The translations under genes were made by a program, and so were the position numbers. This document shows positions 25,742-35,394 of a stretch of 52,238 bases of DNA, piece after piece. The stretch comes from Salipiger mucosus DSM 16094 (lineage in GTDB: Bacteria > Pseudomonadota > Alphaproteobacteria > Rhodobacterales > Rhodobacteraceae). The stretch's first letter is position 1; each line of letters opens with the position of its first letter. The notes under the pieces were generated by a model. It searched no databases. It was not told the DNA's origin and saw nothing but the letters and a program-made list of their open reading frames with translations. The stretch is from assembly GCF_000442255.1 (NCBI RefSeq), contig NZ_KE557277.1, forward strand, positions 35,983-88,220, in the 5' to 3' direction.

Positions 25742-26656
25742 ATGTCTCCCGCACTTACAGGTGTCCTCTTCGCCGTCTCCGCAACGGCGATCTGGGGCCT
25801 TTCCCCGCTCTACTACAAGCTTCTGACCGAGGTCGGCGCGCTCGAACTGCTGGCGCATCGCACCGTGTGGTCGGCGCTCATCTTCTGCGGGCTCGTCGGC
25901 GCGCAGGGGCGCCTCCGCGAGCTGCGCGCCTTCACGCGCACGCCGCGCGCCTTCGGCACGCTGCTGGTGGCGGCGGTGATGATCTCGGCCAACTGGGGGC
26001 TGTTCATCTTCGCCGTGCAGGTGGGCCTCGTGACGCAGTCCTCGCTTGGCTACTACATGATGCCGCTGGTGCTGGTCGCGGTCGGCGTCGTCGCCTTCCG
26101 CGAGCGTCTGGCCGTGACGCAATGGATCGCGGTTGGCCTCGCCGCGCTGGCGGTGCTCCTGCTGACGCTGCGGATGGGCGTGCTGCCCTGGCTCTCGCTG
26201 ACCTTGGCGGTCAGCTTCGCGCTTTACGGCACGATCAAGAAGCGGCTCGACGTGGGGCCCGTGGTCTCGGTCACCGGCGAGGTTCTGGTGCTCTCGCCCC
26301 TGGCGCTGGCCTGGCTGGCCTACGTGCATTCCCAAGGCGACGGGGTCTTTCTGAACGACGCAAAGCTCTCGGCGCTGCTGGTCTTCTCGGGGCTGATCAG
26401 TGCGTTGCCGCTGATCCTGTTCTCGGCGGCGGCCAAGCGGGTGAACTTTGCCACGCTCGGCCTGCTGCAGTATCTCAACCCCTCGCTGCAGCTCTTCTGC
26501 GCGGTCGTCGTCTTCCGCGAGCCGCTGGCGCCCGCGCAGGCGGTGGCCTTCGGGCTGATCTGGGCCGGGCTCGCGCTCTACTCGGCGCATGCCCTGCGTC
26601 AGGAGAGGGCGCGGCGCAGGATGTCCATGGCGGCGGCCGGCGAGTCGGCGATGTGA
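25742..26656 (+). CDS. rarD: RarD/EamA-family transporter
   Basis: A 304-residue drug/metabolite transporter with about ten membrane helices. The RarD start GVLFAVSATAIWGLSPLYYKLL, with ELLAHRTVWSA following, is characteristic. The family is annotated chloramphenicol-sensitive protein RarD, but the true substrate is not known. Its 3' end overlaps the 3' end of the convergent LOG gene by 58 bases. Confidence 0.9.
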   Translation: MSPALTGVLFAVSATAIWGLSPLYYKLLTEVGALELLAHRTVWSALIFCGLVGAQGRLRELRAFTRTPRAFGTLLVAAVMISANWGLFIFAVQVGLVTQSSLGYYMMPLVLVAVGVVAFRERLAVTQWIAVGLAALAVLLLTLRMGVLPWLSLTLAVSFALYGTIKKRLDVGPVVSVTGEVLVLSPLALAWLAYVHSQGDGVFLNDAKLSALLVFSGLISALPLILFSAAAKRVNFATLGLLQYLNPSLQLFCAVVVFREPLAPAQAVAFGLIWAGLALYSAHALRQERARRRMSMAAAGESAM

Positions 26657-27150
26657 ACGAAGTCGAGCAGCGAGGCGTCGGCGAACCCCTCGTTCACCAC
26701 GTGATCGAGCAGCGCCCGTAGCGGCGCCCAGAATCCCCCGGCGTCCAGCAGCACGATGGGCTTGGCGTGCAGTCCCAGCTGGCGCCAGGTCAGTGCCTCG
26801 AAGAACTCGTCCAGCGATCCCGCGCCGCCCGGCAGCACGACGATGCCGTCGGCGTTCATCAGCATGACCTTCTTGCGCTCGTGCATGGTCTCGGTGACCA
26901 CGAAGCGAGTGAGGTCCGTCTTGCCGACCTCGAGGTTCATCAGGTGCGTGGGAATGACGCCGAAGGTCTCGGCGCCGCCCGCCTGTGCGGCACGCGCCAC
27001 CGTTCCCATGAGCCCGACGTCGCCGGCCCCGTAGACAAGCCGCCAGCCCTCTGCCGCGATGGCCTGGCCAAGGTCCTCGGCGGCCTCGGCGTAGGCGGGC
27101 GAATGGCCGTGGCGCGAGCCGCAGTAGACGCAGACGGAACGTGGCAACAT
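26599..27150 (-). CDS. LOG-family protein (TIGR00730, nucleoside-5'-monophosphate phosphoribohydrolase-like)
   Basis: A 183-residue Rossmann-fold protein. The start SVCVYCGSRHGHSPAY, LVYGAGDVGLMG and the signature PGGAGSLDEFFEALTW (the PGGxGTxxE motif, with Ser for Thr) are all visible. Plant and some bacterial members release cytokinin bases from their ribotides; others cleave AMP-like nucleotides. The ATG at 27150 is chosen because upstream residues are Arg-rich non-coding sequence. Convergent overlap with rarD. Confidence 0.88.
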   Translation of the reverse strand: MLPRSVCVYCGSRHGHSPAYAEAAEDLGQAIAAEGWRLVYGAGDVGLMGTVARAAQAGGAETFGVIPTHLMNLEVGKTDLTRFVVTETMHERKKVMLMNADGIVVLPGGAGSLDEFFEALTWRQLGLHAKPIVLLDAGGFWAPLRALLDHVVNEGFADASLLDFVHIADSPAAAMDILRRALS

Positions 27151-27260
27151 GGGAACTCCTGCCGGGAAATGCGATTTTGACCGGTGATAGCGGGATTGAT
27201 ATATGTCTACAACTGTGCCGGTGGCTGCCTTGGCCGGCACGACAGGGGATGTGACAGACG

Positions 27261-29057
27261 ATGCAGAAACCGCTTCTCGGTTGGGGGCTTGCCGCCGGCG
27301 TCGCCGTGGCTGCCGTGCTGGTCGCGACCGGGGTGATCGGCCCGGCGCCGGAGCCCGTGTCGCTGGAGGGAGCACCGGAGGAGGCCGGGCAGACCGAGGT
27401 CGCGCTGGCCTCGGCGCCGAAGCCAAGCCCGGCGCCCGCACCCGTGGCGCCGCCCGGAACACCCGCCCCCGAGACCGCGGCCTTGCCCGGCGCGACCGGA
27501 ACGTCGCCCGCTGCGCCCGCACCCGAGGCGCCGCAAGTGCCTGACATTGCCTCTTTTCCCGGAGATCTCGACAGGTCGCGGAGCGGGGAAGATGCTTCGA
27601 CCGAGGTATCTGCTGGCGGGCAGGAGGGGGCCGGGCTTACGGACAGCGCGGCTGTTACGGCCGGGCTTGCGGCTGGAGGGGCCGCCGGGACCGGGGCGGA
27701 GGTCGCCGAGGGCACCGGGATCGCCGACGACGCCTCTTCGGCCGAGGATGAGCGCGCATCGGATGTCAGCGAGGCCGCGAATGCGGCGGCTCCCGCCGAG
27801 GAGGGAGGCGTTGCCGAGGCCTCCGGGACGGGAGTGGCACCCGCGTCGACCGACGGTGGCACGGCCGAGGCGGGCGATGCCGCGCGGGAGGCGGTCGCCA
27901 GCGCGTCCGGTACGACTGGTACGGCAAATCTGTACGGTTCGGATGCGCAGGGCGCGACGCCGCCGGCACCGGCCACACCGGGGATGCCCGAGGCGCCGGT
28001 TTCGCCGCGCTTCGACCTCGTGCGCGCCGACCGGGACGGGATGGTCGTGGTGGCGGGCACCGCCGCGCCGGGCTCGGAGGTCGAGGTGCTGATCGACGGG
28101 GCGCTCGACCACACGGCGAGTGCCGACAGCGCCGGGCGCTTCGCAAGCTTCCTCGACTTGCCGCAGTCGCCGCAGCCGCGCGTGTTGCGGCTGCGCAGCC
28201 GCCTGGACGGGGTTGAGGTGGACTCCGACGACGAGATCATCATCGCGCCCGCCTCGGGGGCAGCCCCCTCGGACAGCGGCCAGGCGGCGGGCGCCGTCGC
28301 GCAGGCCGGGGCGGAGGATGCGGTGACCGAAGTGGTCGCGGAACAGAACGTCGAGACCTCCGACGGCACGGGGGCAGACGCGGCCTCCGACGAGATCGCG
28401 GCGATCCCGCCGGCCATCGCGCCCGAGACCCCGGACCTCGGCACCGCGCCCGCCGAAGGCACGGCGGGTCCGGCGACGCCCGGCACCGATGCGGCCCCCG
28501 AGGCTGGCGCGGCGCCGGGCGCGCCCGCGGTGCTGCGCTCGACCGAGGCGGGGATCGAGGTGCTGCCCTCGGGCGGGCCGCCGGACGTGCAGCAGAGCGT
28601 CGCCATCGATGCGGTGACCTATGACGCCGAGGGCGGGGTCGAGATCTCGGGGCGCGGCGTGGGCGACAGCTTCCTGCGGATCTACCTCGACAACGCGCCG
28701 ATCACGACCTCGCGCATCTCGGCCGATGGGCGCTGGCGCGCGCGGCTGCCGCAGGTCGACACCGGCACCTACACGCTGCGCGTCGACCAGATCGACGCCG
28801 AGGGCGCGGTGACGGCCCGCGCCGAGAGCCCCTTCCTGCGCGAGGACCCGCAGCGGCTGGCCCGCGCGGCCGAGGGCCGCGACGGCGCGCAGCGCGTGCA
28901 GGCGGTCATCATCCAGCCGGGCAACACGCTCTGGGCCATCGCGCGGCACCGCTACGGCGAGGGGCTGGCCTACGTGCGCATCTACGAGGCCAACAAGGGC
29001 CAGATCCGCGACCCCGACCTGATCTATCCCGGGCAGCTCTTCTCGATCCCGAACTGA
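27261..29057 (+). CDS. LysM peptidoglycan-binding membrane-anchored protein
   Basis: 598 residues. An N-terminal membrane anchor (about 6-28) precedes a long Pro/Ala/Gly/Glu-rich linker that is probably disordered. There are two Ig-like segments: one around [26 protein letters not shown], and one around [20 protein letters not shown] in the C-terminal third. A C-terminal LysM domain is seen in [22 protein letters not shown] and [10 protein letters not shown]. It probably tethers the envelope to peptidoglycan, and similar proteins are common in Rhodobacteraceae. The linker is unusually long. Confidence 0.88.
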   Translation: MQKPLLGWGLAAGVAVAAVLVATGVIGPAPEPVSLEGAPEEAGQTEVALASAPKPSPAPAPVAPPGTPAPETAALPGATGTSPAAPAPEAPQVPDIASFPGDLDRSRSGEDASTEVSAGGQEGAGLTDSAAVTAGLAAGGAAGTGAEVAEGTGIADDASSAEDERASDVSEAANAAAPAEEGGVAEASGTGVAPASTDGGTAEAGDAAREAVASASGTTGTANLYGSDAQGATPPAPATPGMPEAPVSPRFDLVRADRDGMVVVAGTAAPGSEVEVLIDGALDHTASADSAGRFASFLDLPQSPQPRVLRLRSRLDGVEVDSDDEIIIAPASGAAPSDSGQAAGAVAQAGAEDAVTEVVAEQNVETSDGTGADAASDEIAAIPPAIAPETPDLGTAPAEGTAGPATPGTDAAPEAGAAPGAPAVLRSTEAGIEVLPSGGPPDVQQSVAIDAVTYDAEGGVEISGRGVGDSFLRIYLDNAPITTSRISADGRWRARLPQVDTGTYTLRVDQIDAEGAVTARAESPFLREDPQRLARAAEGRDGAQRVQAVIIQPGNTLWAIARHRYGEGLAYVRIYEANKGQIRDPDLIYPGQLFSIPN

Positions 29058-29133
29058 GCGGCGCGCCGGCGGTCTGGTGCCCGGCCGCCCGGCGCGGTAT
29101 CGGTGGGCGCCCCGGAACGACGAAAGCCGCCCC

Positions 29134-30946
29134 ATGCCGCCCGAAGACACCACCCGTATCGCCCGTGACGAACGCCGCTCGGGCTGGCGCACGATCCGGC
29201 GCGTGGGGCCCTGGCTCTGGCCGGAGGGGCAGACCTGGGTCAAGCGGCGGGTGGTCGTGGCGCTTCTGTTCCTGCTGGCCGCCAAGCTGGTCGCCGTGGG
29301 CACGCCCATGCTCTACAAGCGCGCGGTCGACAGCCTCTCGGGCGACGTGCCGGACCTCGCGCTGGGAGCGGTGGGGCTGACCGTGGCCTATGGCCTCGCG
29401 CGGCTGATGAGCACCGGCTTCCAGCAGTTGCGCGACGCGGTCTTCTCGCGCGTGGGCCAGCGCGCGCTGCGGCGGATCGCGCTGGAGACCTTCCACCACA
29501 TGCACCGGCTCTCGCTGCGCTACCACATCACGCGCAAGACCGGCGGGCTGAGCCGCATCATCGAGCGCGGGGTGAAGGGGGTCGAGTTCCTGCTGCGCTT
29601 CCTGCTGTTCAGCATCGGGCCGCTGATCCTCGAGTTGCTGCTGATCGCGGGCGTGCTCTTCTTCCTGTTCGACGCGCGCTACCTGCTGGTGGTGGCGGGG
29701 ACCATCGCGCTCTACGTCGTCTTCACCTTCAAGGTGACCGAGTGGCGTGTGCGCCTGCGCCGGACGATGAACGCGCAGGACACCGACGCCAACCAGAAGG
29801 CCATCGACAGCCTGCTCAACTTCGAGACGGTCAAGTATTTCGGCGCCGAGGACCGCGAGGCCGCGCGCTACGACGAGGCCATGCGCGCCTACGAGGCGGC
29901 GGCGGTGCGCACGCAGACCTCGCTCGCGGCGCTGAACACCGGGCAGGCCTTCCTGATCACCTCGGGGCTGGTGGCGGTGATGTGCATGGCGGCCGTGGGC
30001 GTGCAGCAGGGCAACCTGACGGTCGGCGATTTCGTCATGGTCAACGCCTACATGATCCAGATCACCATGCCGCTGAACTTCCTCGGCACGGTCTACCGCG
30101 AGATCCGCCAGAGCCTGACCGACATGGGCGAGATGTTCGACCTGCTCGACCAGCCGCCCGAGGTCTCGGACCGCCCGGGCGCCGCCGCGCTCGAGGTGCC
30201 GCGCGGCGGGGTCGCCTTCGAGGCGGTGCGCTTCGGCTACGAGCCCGAGCGGGAGATCCTGAGCGGGCTGACGCTCGAGGTCGGGCCGGGCCAGACGCTG
30301 GCGCTGGTGGGGCCGACCGGGGCGGGCGAAGTCGACCATCGGGCGGCTGCTCTTCCGGTTCTACGACGTCACCGGCGGGGCGATCCGCATCGACGGGCAG
30401 GACCTGCGCGAGGTCACGCAGGAGAGCCTTCACGCGGCCATCGGGGTGGTGCCGCAGGACACGGTGCTGTTCAACGACACGATCGGGTACAACATCGCCT
30501 ACGGCCGCGACGGGGCCACCCAGGCCGAGGTCGTCGAGGCCGCGCGGGCGGCACAGATCCACGACTTCATCGAGAGCCTGCCCGAGGGCTACGAGACCCG
30601 CGTGGGCGAGCGCGGCCTGAAGCTTTCGGGCGGCGAGAAGCAGCGCGTGGGCATCGCGCGGGCGCTGCTGAAGGACCCGCCGATCCTGCTGCTGGACGAG
30701 GCGACCTCGGCGCTGGATACCGAGACCGAGGCCGAGATCCAGCAGGCGCTGCGCCGCGCGGGCGAGGGGCGCACGGTCATCACCATCGCGCACCGGCTGT
30801 CCACGGTGGCCGATGCCGACCGGATCGTCGTTCTGGAGCACGGCGCGGTCGCCGAGGCCGGCACCCACGAGGGCCTGCTGGCCCGCGAGGGGCGCTATGC
30901 GCAGCTTTGGGCCCGCCAGCGCGCGGAACGCGACGCGGCGGCCTGA
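29134..30946 (+). pseudogene. ABC transporter permease/ATPase of the ATM1/HMT1 type, frameshifted in Walker A
   Basis: Read with one correction, this is a full half-transporter of about 600 residues: six membrane helices, then an ATPase domain. ATM1-type features are [38 protein letters not shown] and [16 protein letters not shown]. Such proteins export glutathione-linked sulfur or Fe-S precursors. Walker A should read GPTGAGKST, but an extra G at about 30328 shifts the frame to GAGEVDH. The remaining domain ([26 protein letters not shown]) continues in the next frame from there to 30946. As written, the product lacks its ATPase. This may be real or a sequencing error. Confidence 0.88.
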
Positions 30947-30978
30947 GGCGGGGCGGCGGATCTTGCTGCAGAAGGGCT

Positions 30979-31002
30979 GCAAATTCCTTCGAGGGAATTT
31001 GC
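30979..31002. promoter_or_regulatory. 24-base inverted repeat upstream of malate synthase G
   Basis: Perfect 9-bp arms, GCAAATTCC and GGAATTTGC, around TTCGAG, about 111 bases before the glcB start. The half-site GCAAAT/ATTTGC also occurs in the repeat before the second bioY. Half-sites with TTTGC are known for ScfR/RamB-type regulators of acyl-CoA and glyoxylate genes, but the regulator here is a guess. Confidence 0.5.
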
Positions 31003-31113
31003 GGCACGCATAGTTCGGTGGGTATCCCGAATTGGTCAGGAAACATGACCACCTTGTTTCCGATAGGAAACCGGCGTAAGCACGGGGCAACGAATCCCAG
31101 CAGGAGACAGGGC

Positions 31114-33261
31114 ATGACCCAGCGAGCCACGCGGAACGGGCTGCAGATCGACAGCGGTCTTTGCGATTTCATCGAGGCCAGCGCGCTGCCGGGCACCGGC
31201 GTTTCGGCCGAGACCTTCTGGTCGGGGCTGTCGCGGCTGGCGCATGAGTTCGGCCCGCGCAACGCGGCGCTGCTCGCGCGCCGGGCCGAGATCCAGGCCC
31301 GCATCGACCAATGGCACCGCGAGCATCGCGGCAAGCCGCATGACGCCGACGCCTACCGCGCCTTTCTCGAGGTGATCGGCTACCTCGAGCCCGAGGGGGA
31401 CGATTTCGAGATCGAGACCGCGAACACCGATCCCGAGATCGCCACGGTCGCGGGGCCGCAGCTGGTGGTGCCGATCACCAACGCGCGCTACGCGCTCAAC
31501 GCGGCGAACGCGCGCTGGGGCTCGCTTTACGATGCCTTCTACGGCACCGATGCCATGGGCTCGTTGCCGCCGTCCGGCGGGTTCGACACCGCGCGCGGCA
31601 AGCAGGTGGTGGCCAAGGCCAAGGCCTTCCTCGACGCGCGCTTCCCGGTCGCGGGCGGCAGCCATGCCGAGGCCGCGGGCTATGCGGTCGAGGGCGGCGC
31701 GCTGCTGGTGGGCGGCAAGCCGCTGGCCGAGCCCGCGCAGTTCGCGGGCTACCGCGGCGCGCCCGAGGCGCCGGAGGCCGTGCTGCTGGCCAACCACGGG
31801 CTGCACGTGGAACTGGTCATCGACCGTGACCACTTCATCGGCAAGGACGATGCCTCGGGGCTCGCGGACGTGCTGATGGAGGCCGCGGTCTCGGCCATCA
31901 TGGACTGCGAGGATTCGGTCGCCTGCGTCGACGGGCCGGACAAGACGCTGGCCTATGCCAACTGGCTGGGGCTGATGCGCGGCGATCTCGAGGACAGCTT
32001 CGAGAAGGGCGGCAAGACCGTGACGCGGCGCCTCGCGGGCGATCCCGCCTACACCGCGCCCGGCGGGGGCGAGGTCTCGCTCAAGGGCCGCGCGCTCATG
32101 CTGGTGCGCAACGTGGGGCACCTGATGACCAACCCCGCGATCCTGCTCGAGGACGGCTCGGAGATCCACGAGGGGCTGATGGACGCCATGGTGACCACCA
32201 TGATCGCCATGCACGACCTGAAGAAGACCGAGGGGCCGCGCAACTCGGTCGAGGGCTCGGTCTACGTGGTGAAGCCCAAGATGCACGGGACCGCCGAGGT
32301 GGCCTTCGCGGACGAGATATTCAGCTTCGTCGAGGAGGTGCTGGGCCTGCCGCGCTACACCGTGAAGCTGGGCATCATGGACGAGGAGCGCCGGACGAGC
32401 GTGAACCTCAAGGAGTGCATCCGGGCGGCGAAGCACCGGGTGGCCTTCATCAACACCGGCTTCCTCGACCGCACCGGCGACGAGATCCACACCGCGATGG
32501 AAGCGGGGCCGATGGTGCGCAAGGGCGCGATGAAGGGCGAGCCCTGGATCGCCTCCTACGAGGAGCGCAACGTCGACATCGGCCTGGCCTGCGGGCTGCG
32601 CGGACGGGCGCAGATCGGCAAGGGGATGTGGGCGATGCCGGATCTCATGGCCGACATGCTGGAGGCCAAGGTGGGCCATCCGAAGGCGGGCGCCAACTGC
32701 GCCTGGGTGCCGTCGCCGACGGCGGCCACGCTGCACGCGCTGCACTACCACGAGGTGGACGTGGCCGCGCGGCAGGCCGAGATCGCGGCCGGCGGGCCGC
32801 GCGGCACGCTGGGCGACCTGCTGACCATCCCGGTCGCGCAGGGGGCCAACTGGTCCGAGGACGAGATCCGCGAGGAGATCGAGAACAACGCGCAGGGCAT
32901 CCTGGGCTACGTGGTGCGCTGGGTCGGCCAGGGCGTGGGCTGCTCGAAGGTGCCGGACATCCACGACGTTGGCCTGATGGAGGACCGCGCGACCTGCCGG
33001 ATCTCCTCGCAGCACCTGGCGAACTGGCTGCATCACGGCGTGGTCTCGGAAGACGAGGTCATGGCGGTGATGAAGCGCATGGCCGAGGTGGTCGACCGCC
33101 AGAACGCGGGCGACGCGGCCTACGAGCCGATGGCGCCGGGCTTTGACGGGGTGCCGTTCAAGGCGGCCTGCGACCTGGTCTTCGAGGGGCGGGTGCAGCC
33201 CTCGGGCTACACCGAGCCGGTACTGCACCGCCGCCGGCTGGAGCTGAAGGCCGCCGGCTGA
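31114..33261 (+). CDS. glcB: malate synthase G
   Basis: Condenses glyoxylate and acetyl-CoA to malate. The 715 residues are normal for the G isoform. Family blocks include [48 protein letters not shown] and [16 protein letters not shown] with the active-site acid. [19 protein letters not shown] and the C-terminal [12 protein letters not shown] also match. The ATG at 31114 follows AGGAGACAGGGC. Because the ABC gene upstream is frameshifted, its out-of-frame continuation stays open and runs in frame into glcB; the 167-base gap has no stop in that frame. The glcG gene follows, as in glycolate operons. Confidence 0.96.
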   Translation: MTQRATRNGLQIDSGLCDFIEASALPGTGVSAETFWSGLSRLAHEFGPRNAALLARRAEIQARIDQWHREHRGKPHDADAYRAFLEVIGYLEPEGDDFEIETANTDPEIATVAGPQLVVPITNARYALNAANARWGSLYDAFYGTDAMGSLPPSGGFDTARGKQVVAKAKAFLDARFPVAGGSHAEAAGYAVEGGALLVGGKPLAEPAQFAGYRGAPEAPEAVLLANHGLHVELVIDRDHFIGKDDASGLADVLMEAAVSAIMDCEDSVACVDGPDKTLAYANWLGLMRGDLEDSFEKGGKTVTRRLAGDPAYTAPGGGEVSLKGRALMLVRNVGHLMTNPAILLEDGSEIHEGLMDAMVTTMIAMHDLKKTEGPRNSVEGSVYVVKPKMHGTAEVAFADEIFSFVEEVLGLPRYTVKLGIMDEERRTSVNLKECIRAAKHRVAFINTGFLDRTGDEIHTAMEAGPMVRKGAMKGEPWIASYEERNVDIGLACGLRGRAQIGKGMWAMPDLMADMLEAKVGHPKAGANCAWVPSPTAATLHALHYHEVDVAARQAEIAAGGPRGTLGDLLTIPVAQGANWSEDEIREEIENNAQGILGYVVRWVGQGVGCSKVPDIHDVGLMEDRATCRISSQHLANWLHHGVVSEDEVMAVMKRMAEVVDRQNAGDAAYEPMAPGFDGVPFKAACDLVFEGRVQPSGYTEPVLHRRRLELKAAG

Positions 33262-33283
33262 GGGGCGGCGGCGCCCGGGGGTC

Positions 33284-33320
33284 GGGGGGCGGAGCCCCCC
33301 GGCGCGGCTGCGCCGCTTTT
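33284..33320 (+). terminator. terminator-like double hairpin after glcB
   Basis: A 7-bp stem (GGGGGGC / GCCCCCC) is followed directly by CGGCGC / GCGCCG with a GGCT loop and a CTTTT run. The GTATTTGGGAACAAGAAGAAGG that follows resembles the sequence after the ccmI/ruvX hairpin. Confidence 0.5.
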
Positions 33321-33352
33321 GCGTATTTGGGAACAAGAAGAAGGAGAGGGAC

Positions 33353-33781
33353 ATGGCGGGCATTTCGCTGAGCCGGGCGCGGACGATCATCCGCAAGACG
33401 CTGGACGCGGGCAAGGAGATGGAGCTGCAGCCGCTCTCGGTCATCGTGCTGGACGCGGGCGGCAACGTGCAGGCCTTCGAGCGGCAGGACGGGGCGAGCC
33501 CGGGGCGGTTCCAGATCGCCCACGGCAAGGCCTATGGCGCGGTGATGCTGGGCATGCCCGGCAGCGCGCAGATGGCGCGGGCCGAGGCGCAGGCCTATTT
33601 CATCGCCGCCGCCAACGGGGCGCTGGGCGGGCAGCTGGTGCCGGTGCCGGGCGGCGTGCTGGTCAAGGACGCCAAGGGCCGCGTGCTGGGCGCGGTGGGC
33701 GTGACCGGCGACAGCTCGGACAACGATGCCGCGGCGGCCAAGGCCGGGATCGAGGCCGTGGGGCTGGTGCCGGTCATCTGA
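33353..33781 (+). CDS. GlcG/HbpS-family heme-binding-like protein
   Basis: 142 residues of the DUF336 fold. The start SLSRARTIIRKTLDAGKEMELQPLSVIVLD-like pattern, then RPG-like QDGASPGRFQIAHGKAYGAV, GGVLVKD, GAVGVTGDSSDNDAAAAKAG and the final helix are standard. Members bind heme (HbpS) or sit in glycolate operons (GlcG). The position directly after glcB supports the GlcG role. Start follows GAAGGAGAGGGAC. Confidence 0.9.
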   Translation: MAGISLSRARTIIRKTLDAGKEMELQPLSVIVLDAGGNVQAFERQDGASPGRFQIAHGKAYGAVMLGMPGSAQMARAEAQAYFIAAANGALGGQLVPVPGGVLVKDAKGRVLGAVGVTGDSSDNDAAAAKAGIEAVGLVPVI

Positions 33782-33905
33782 GGGCCGGCCGCTGCCTGCC
33801 GCCTTCGCAGGCAGCGCAGGTCCCTGTGCGCGCAGGCACAGGGGGCGCGTCTTTCGTTCGGGCTGCGGCTGCCCTATGTTCAGGGGAAAGCACGAGAGGT
33901 CTTCC

Positions 33906-34685
33906 ATGACGCGCCCTGTCGTCGGCATCATCGGCAACCAGCACCTGATCAACGACCAGTATCCCGCCCACGCGGGCGGGTCGCACAACACCGAGGCGGT
34001 GGCCTGCGTGGCCGACTGCCTGCCGCTGCTGATCGCGGCGGACCCGCGGTTCGTCTCGGTCGAGGAACTGCTGGAGGTCTGCGACGGCTTCCTGCTAACC
34101 GGCGGGCGGCCCAACGTGCACCCCGAGGAATACGGCGAGGCGGCAACCGAGGCGCATGGCGCCTTCGACCGGGCGCGCGATGCCATCGCGCTGCCGCTGG
34201 TGCGGGCCTGCGTCGAGCGCGGCCAGCCCTTCCTGGGCATCTGCCGGGGTTTCCAGGAGGTCAACGTCGCCATGGGCGGCACGCTCTATCCCGAGATCCG
34301 CGACCTGCCGGGCCGCATGAACCACCGCATGCCCCCGGACGGCACGCTGGAGGAGAAGTTCGCCCTGCGCCACAAGGTCGTTTTCGACGAGGGCGGCGTG
34401 TTTCATCGGCTCTTCGGGGCGCGTGAGGTGATGACCAACACGCTGCACGGGCAGGGCATCAAGCAGCCGGGGCCGCGCATCGTCGTGGAGGGCCAGGCGC
34501 CCGACGGCACGCCGGAGGCGCTTTACGTGAAGGGCGCGCCGGGCTTCACGCTGGCGGTGCAGTGGCATCCCGAGTGGGACGCGGCGAACGATCCGGTCTC
34601 GCGCCCGCTGTTCCAGGCCTTCGGCGATGCGGTGCGCGACTGGGCCTCGTCCCGGCGGGCGCCGCAGCGGATCCCGGCGCAGTAG
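33906..34685 (+). CDS. class I glutamine amidotransferase-like gamma-glutamyl hydrolase (peptidase C26)
   Basis: 259 residues of the PuuD-type family, which releases GABA from gamma-glutamyl-GABA in putrescine catabolism. The catalytic cysteine is in FLGICRGFQEVN, and the His-Glu pair is in QWHPEWDA. VVGIIGNQHLIND and DGFLLTGGRPNVHPEEYGE match the family's start and glycine-rich block. The true substrate is not known and no other puu gene is adjacent. Confidence 0.88.
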   Translation: MTRPVVGIIGNQHLINDQYPAHAGGSHNTEAVACVADCLPLLIAADPRFVSVEELLEVCDGFLLTGGRPNVHPEEYGEAATEAHGAFDRARDAIALPLVRACVERGQPFLGICRGFQEVNVAMGGTLYPEIRDLPGRMNHRMPPDGTLEEKFALRHKVVFDEGGVFHRLFGAREVMTNTLHGQGIKQPGPRIVVEGQAPDGTPEALYVKGAPGFTLAVQWHPEWDAANDPVSRPLFQAFGDAVRDWASSRRAPQRIPAQ

Positions 34686-34778
34686 CACCGTCGAAAAATC
34701 CCCTCGGCTTGCGCCCGGACAAGGCGCGCGGCCTGCAGGCGTGGCAGAGTCGCTCCCGACATCGAGAGGGAGGGACTC

Positions 34779-35342
34779 ATGCGCATTCTCGTCGCCTATG
34801 CCACCACCGAGGGCCAGACCCGGAAGATCGCCCGCTTTGCCGCCGACCGCTTGGTCGCGGCGGGGCACACGGTCGAATTGCTGAACGCCGAAGATGCCGG
34901 GGGCGTCGAGATCGCGCGGTTCGACGCGGCGGTGCTGGCGGGATCGGTCCATGCCGGATCGGTGCAGGAGGCGCTGATCGATCTTGCCAACGCGGGCGGC
35001 CGGGCGCTGGCCGAGCGGCCCACGCTTTATTTGCAGGTGTCGCTCTGCGCGGCGGGCAAGGACGATGACGAGTGGGAGGATCTCCACCGCATCGCGGACC
35101 GCACCGTCGAAGAGTTCGGCTGGACGCCGAGCCGGATCGCGCATGTGGCCGGGGCCTTTCGCTTCAGCGAGTACGATTTCTTCAAGACCATCGCGATGCG
35201 CTGGATCGCCTCGCAGCACGGCGAGCGGGTGCGGCGCGGCGAGGACCGCGAGTACACCGACTGGGACGAGCTGGGGCGGGTGCTGGACGACTGGCTGGCC
35301 GATGCCGGCGCGGGCACGGGCGCGGCCGCGGCGACGGGCTGA
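34779..35342 (+). CDS. flavodoxin-domain protein (HemG-like protoporphyrinogen oxidase family)
   Basis: 187 residues. The FMN phosphate loop VAYATTEGQTRKIARF is at the start. SVHAGSVQ and LYLQVSLCAAGKDDDEWEDL in the middle, and FRFSEYDFFKTIAMRWIASQHGE near the end, give the HemG/flavodoxin_5 pattern. In gammaproteobacteria HemG oxidises protoporphyrinogen IX; whether this protein does so is unproven. GAGGGAGGGACTC precedes the ATG. Confidence 0.82.
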   Translation: MRILVAYATTEGQTRKIARFAADRLVAAGHTVELLNAEDAGGVEIARFDAAVLAGSVHAGSVQEALIDLANAGGRALAERPTLYLQVSLCAAGKDDDEWEDLHRIADRTVEEFGWTPSRIAHVAGAFRFSEYDFFKTIAMRWIASQHGERVRRGEDREYTDWDELGRVLDDWLADAGAGTGAAAATG

Positions 35343-35394
35343 GGTGGCGGGCCCGGCGCGGCCTTGGGGGCTGCGCCGGGCTGCAGGGCCTGCG

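Noticed and set aside
25655-28606. 983-codon Ser/Ala-rich minus-strand frame
   Set aside because: Looks like a low-complexity surface protein, but it is the complement of the Pro/Ala-rich linker of the LysM protein and of rarD.
29077-33261. A true ABC-transporter/malate-synthase fusion protein
   Set aside because: The frame only joins the genes because of a one-base shift in Walker A; each gene has its own ribosome-binding site and the intervening translation is non-homologous. Listed as a frameshift instead.
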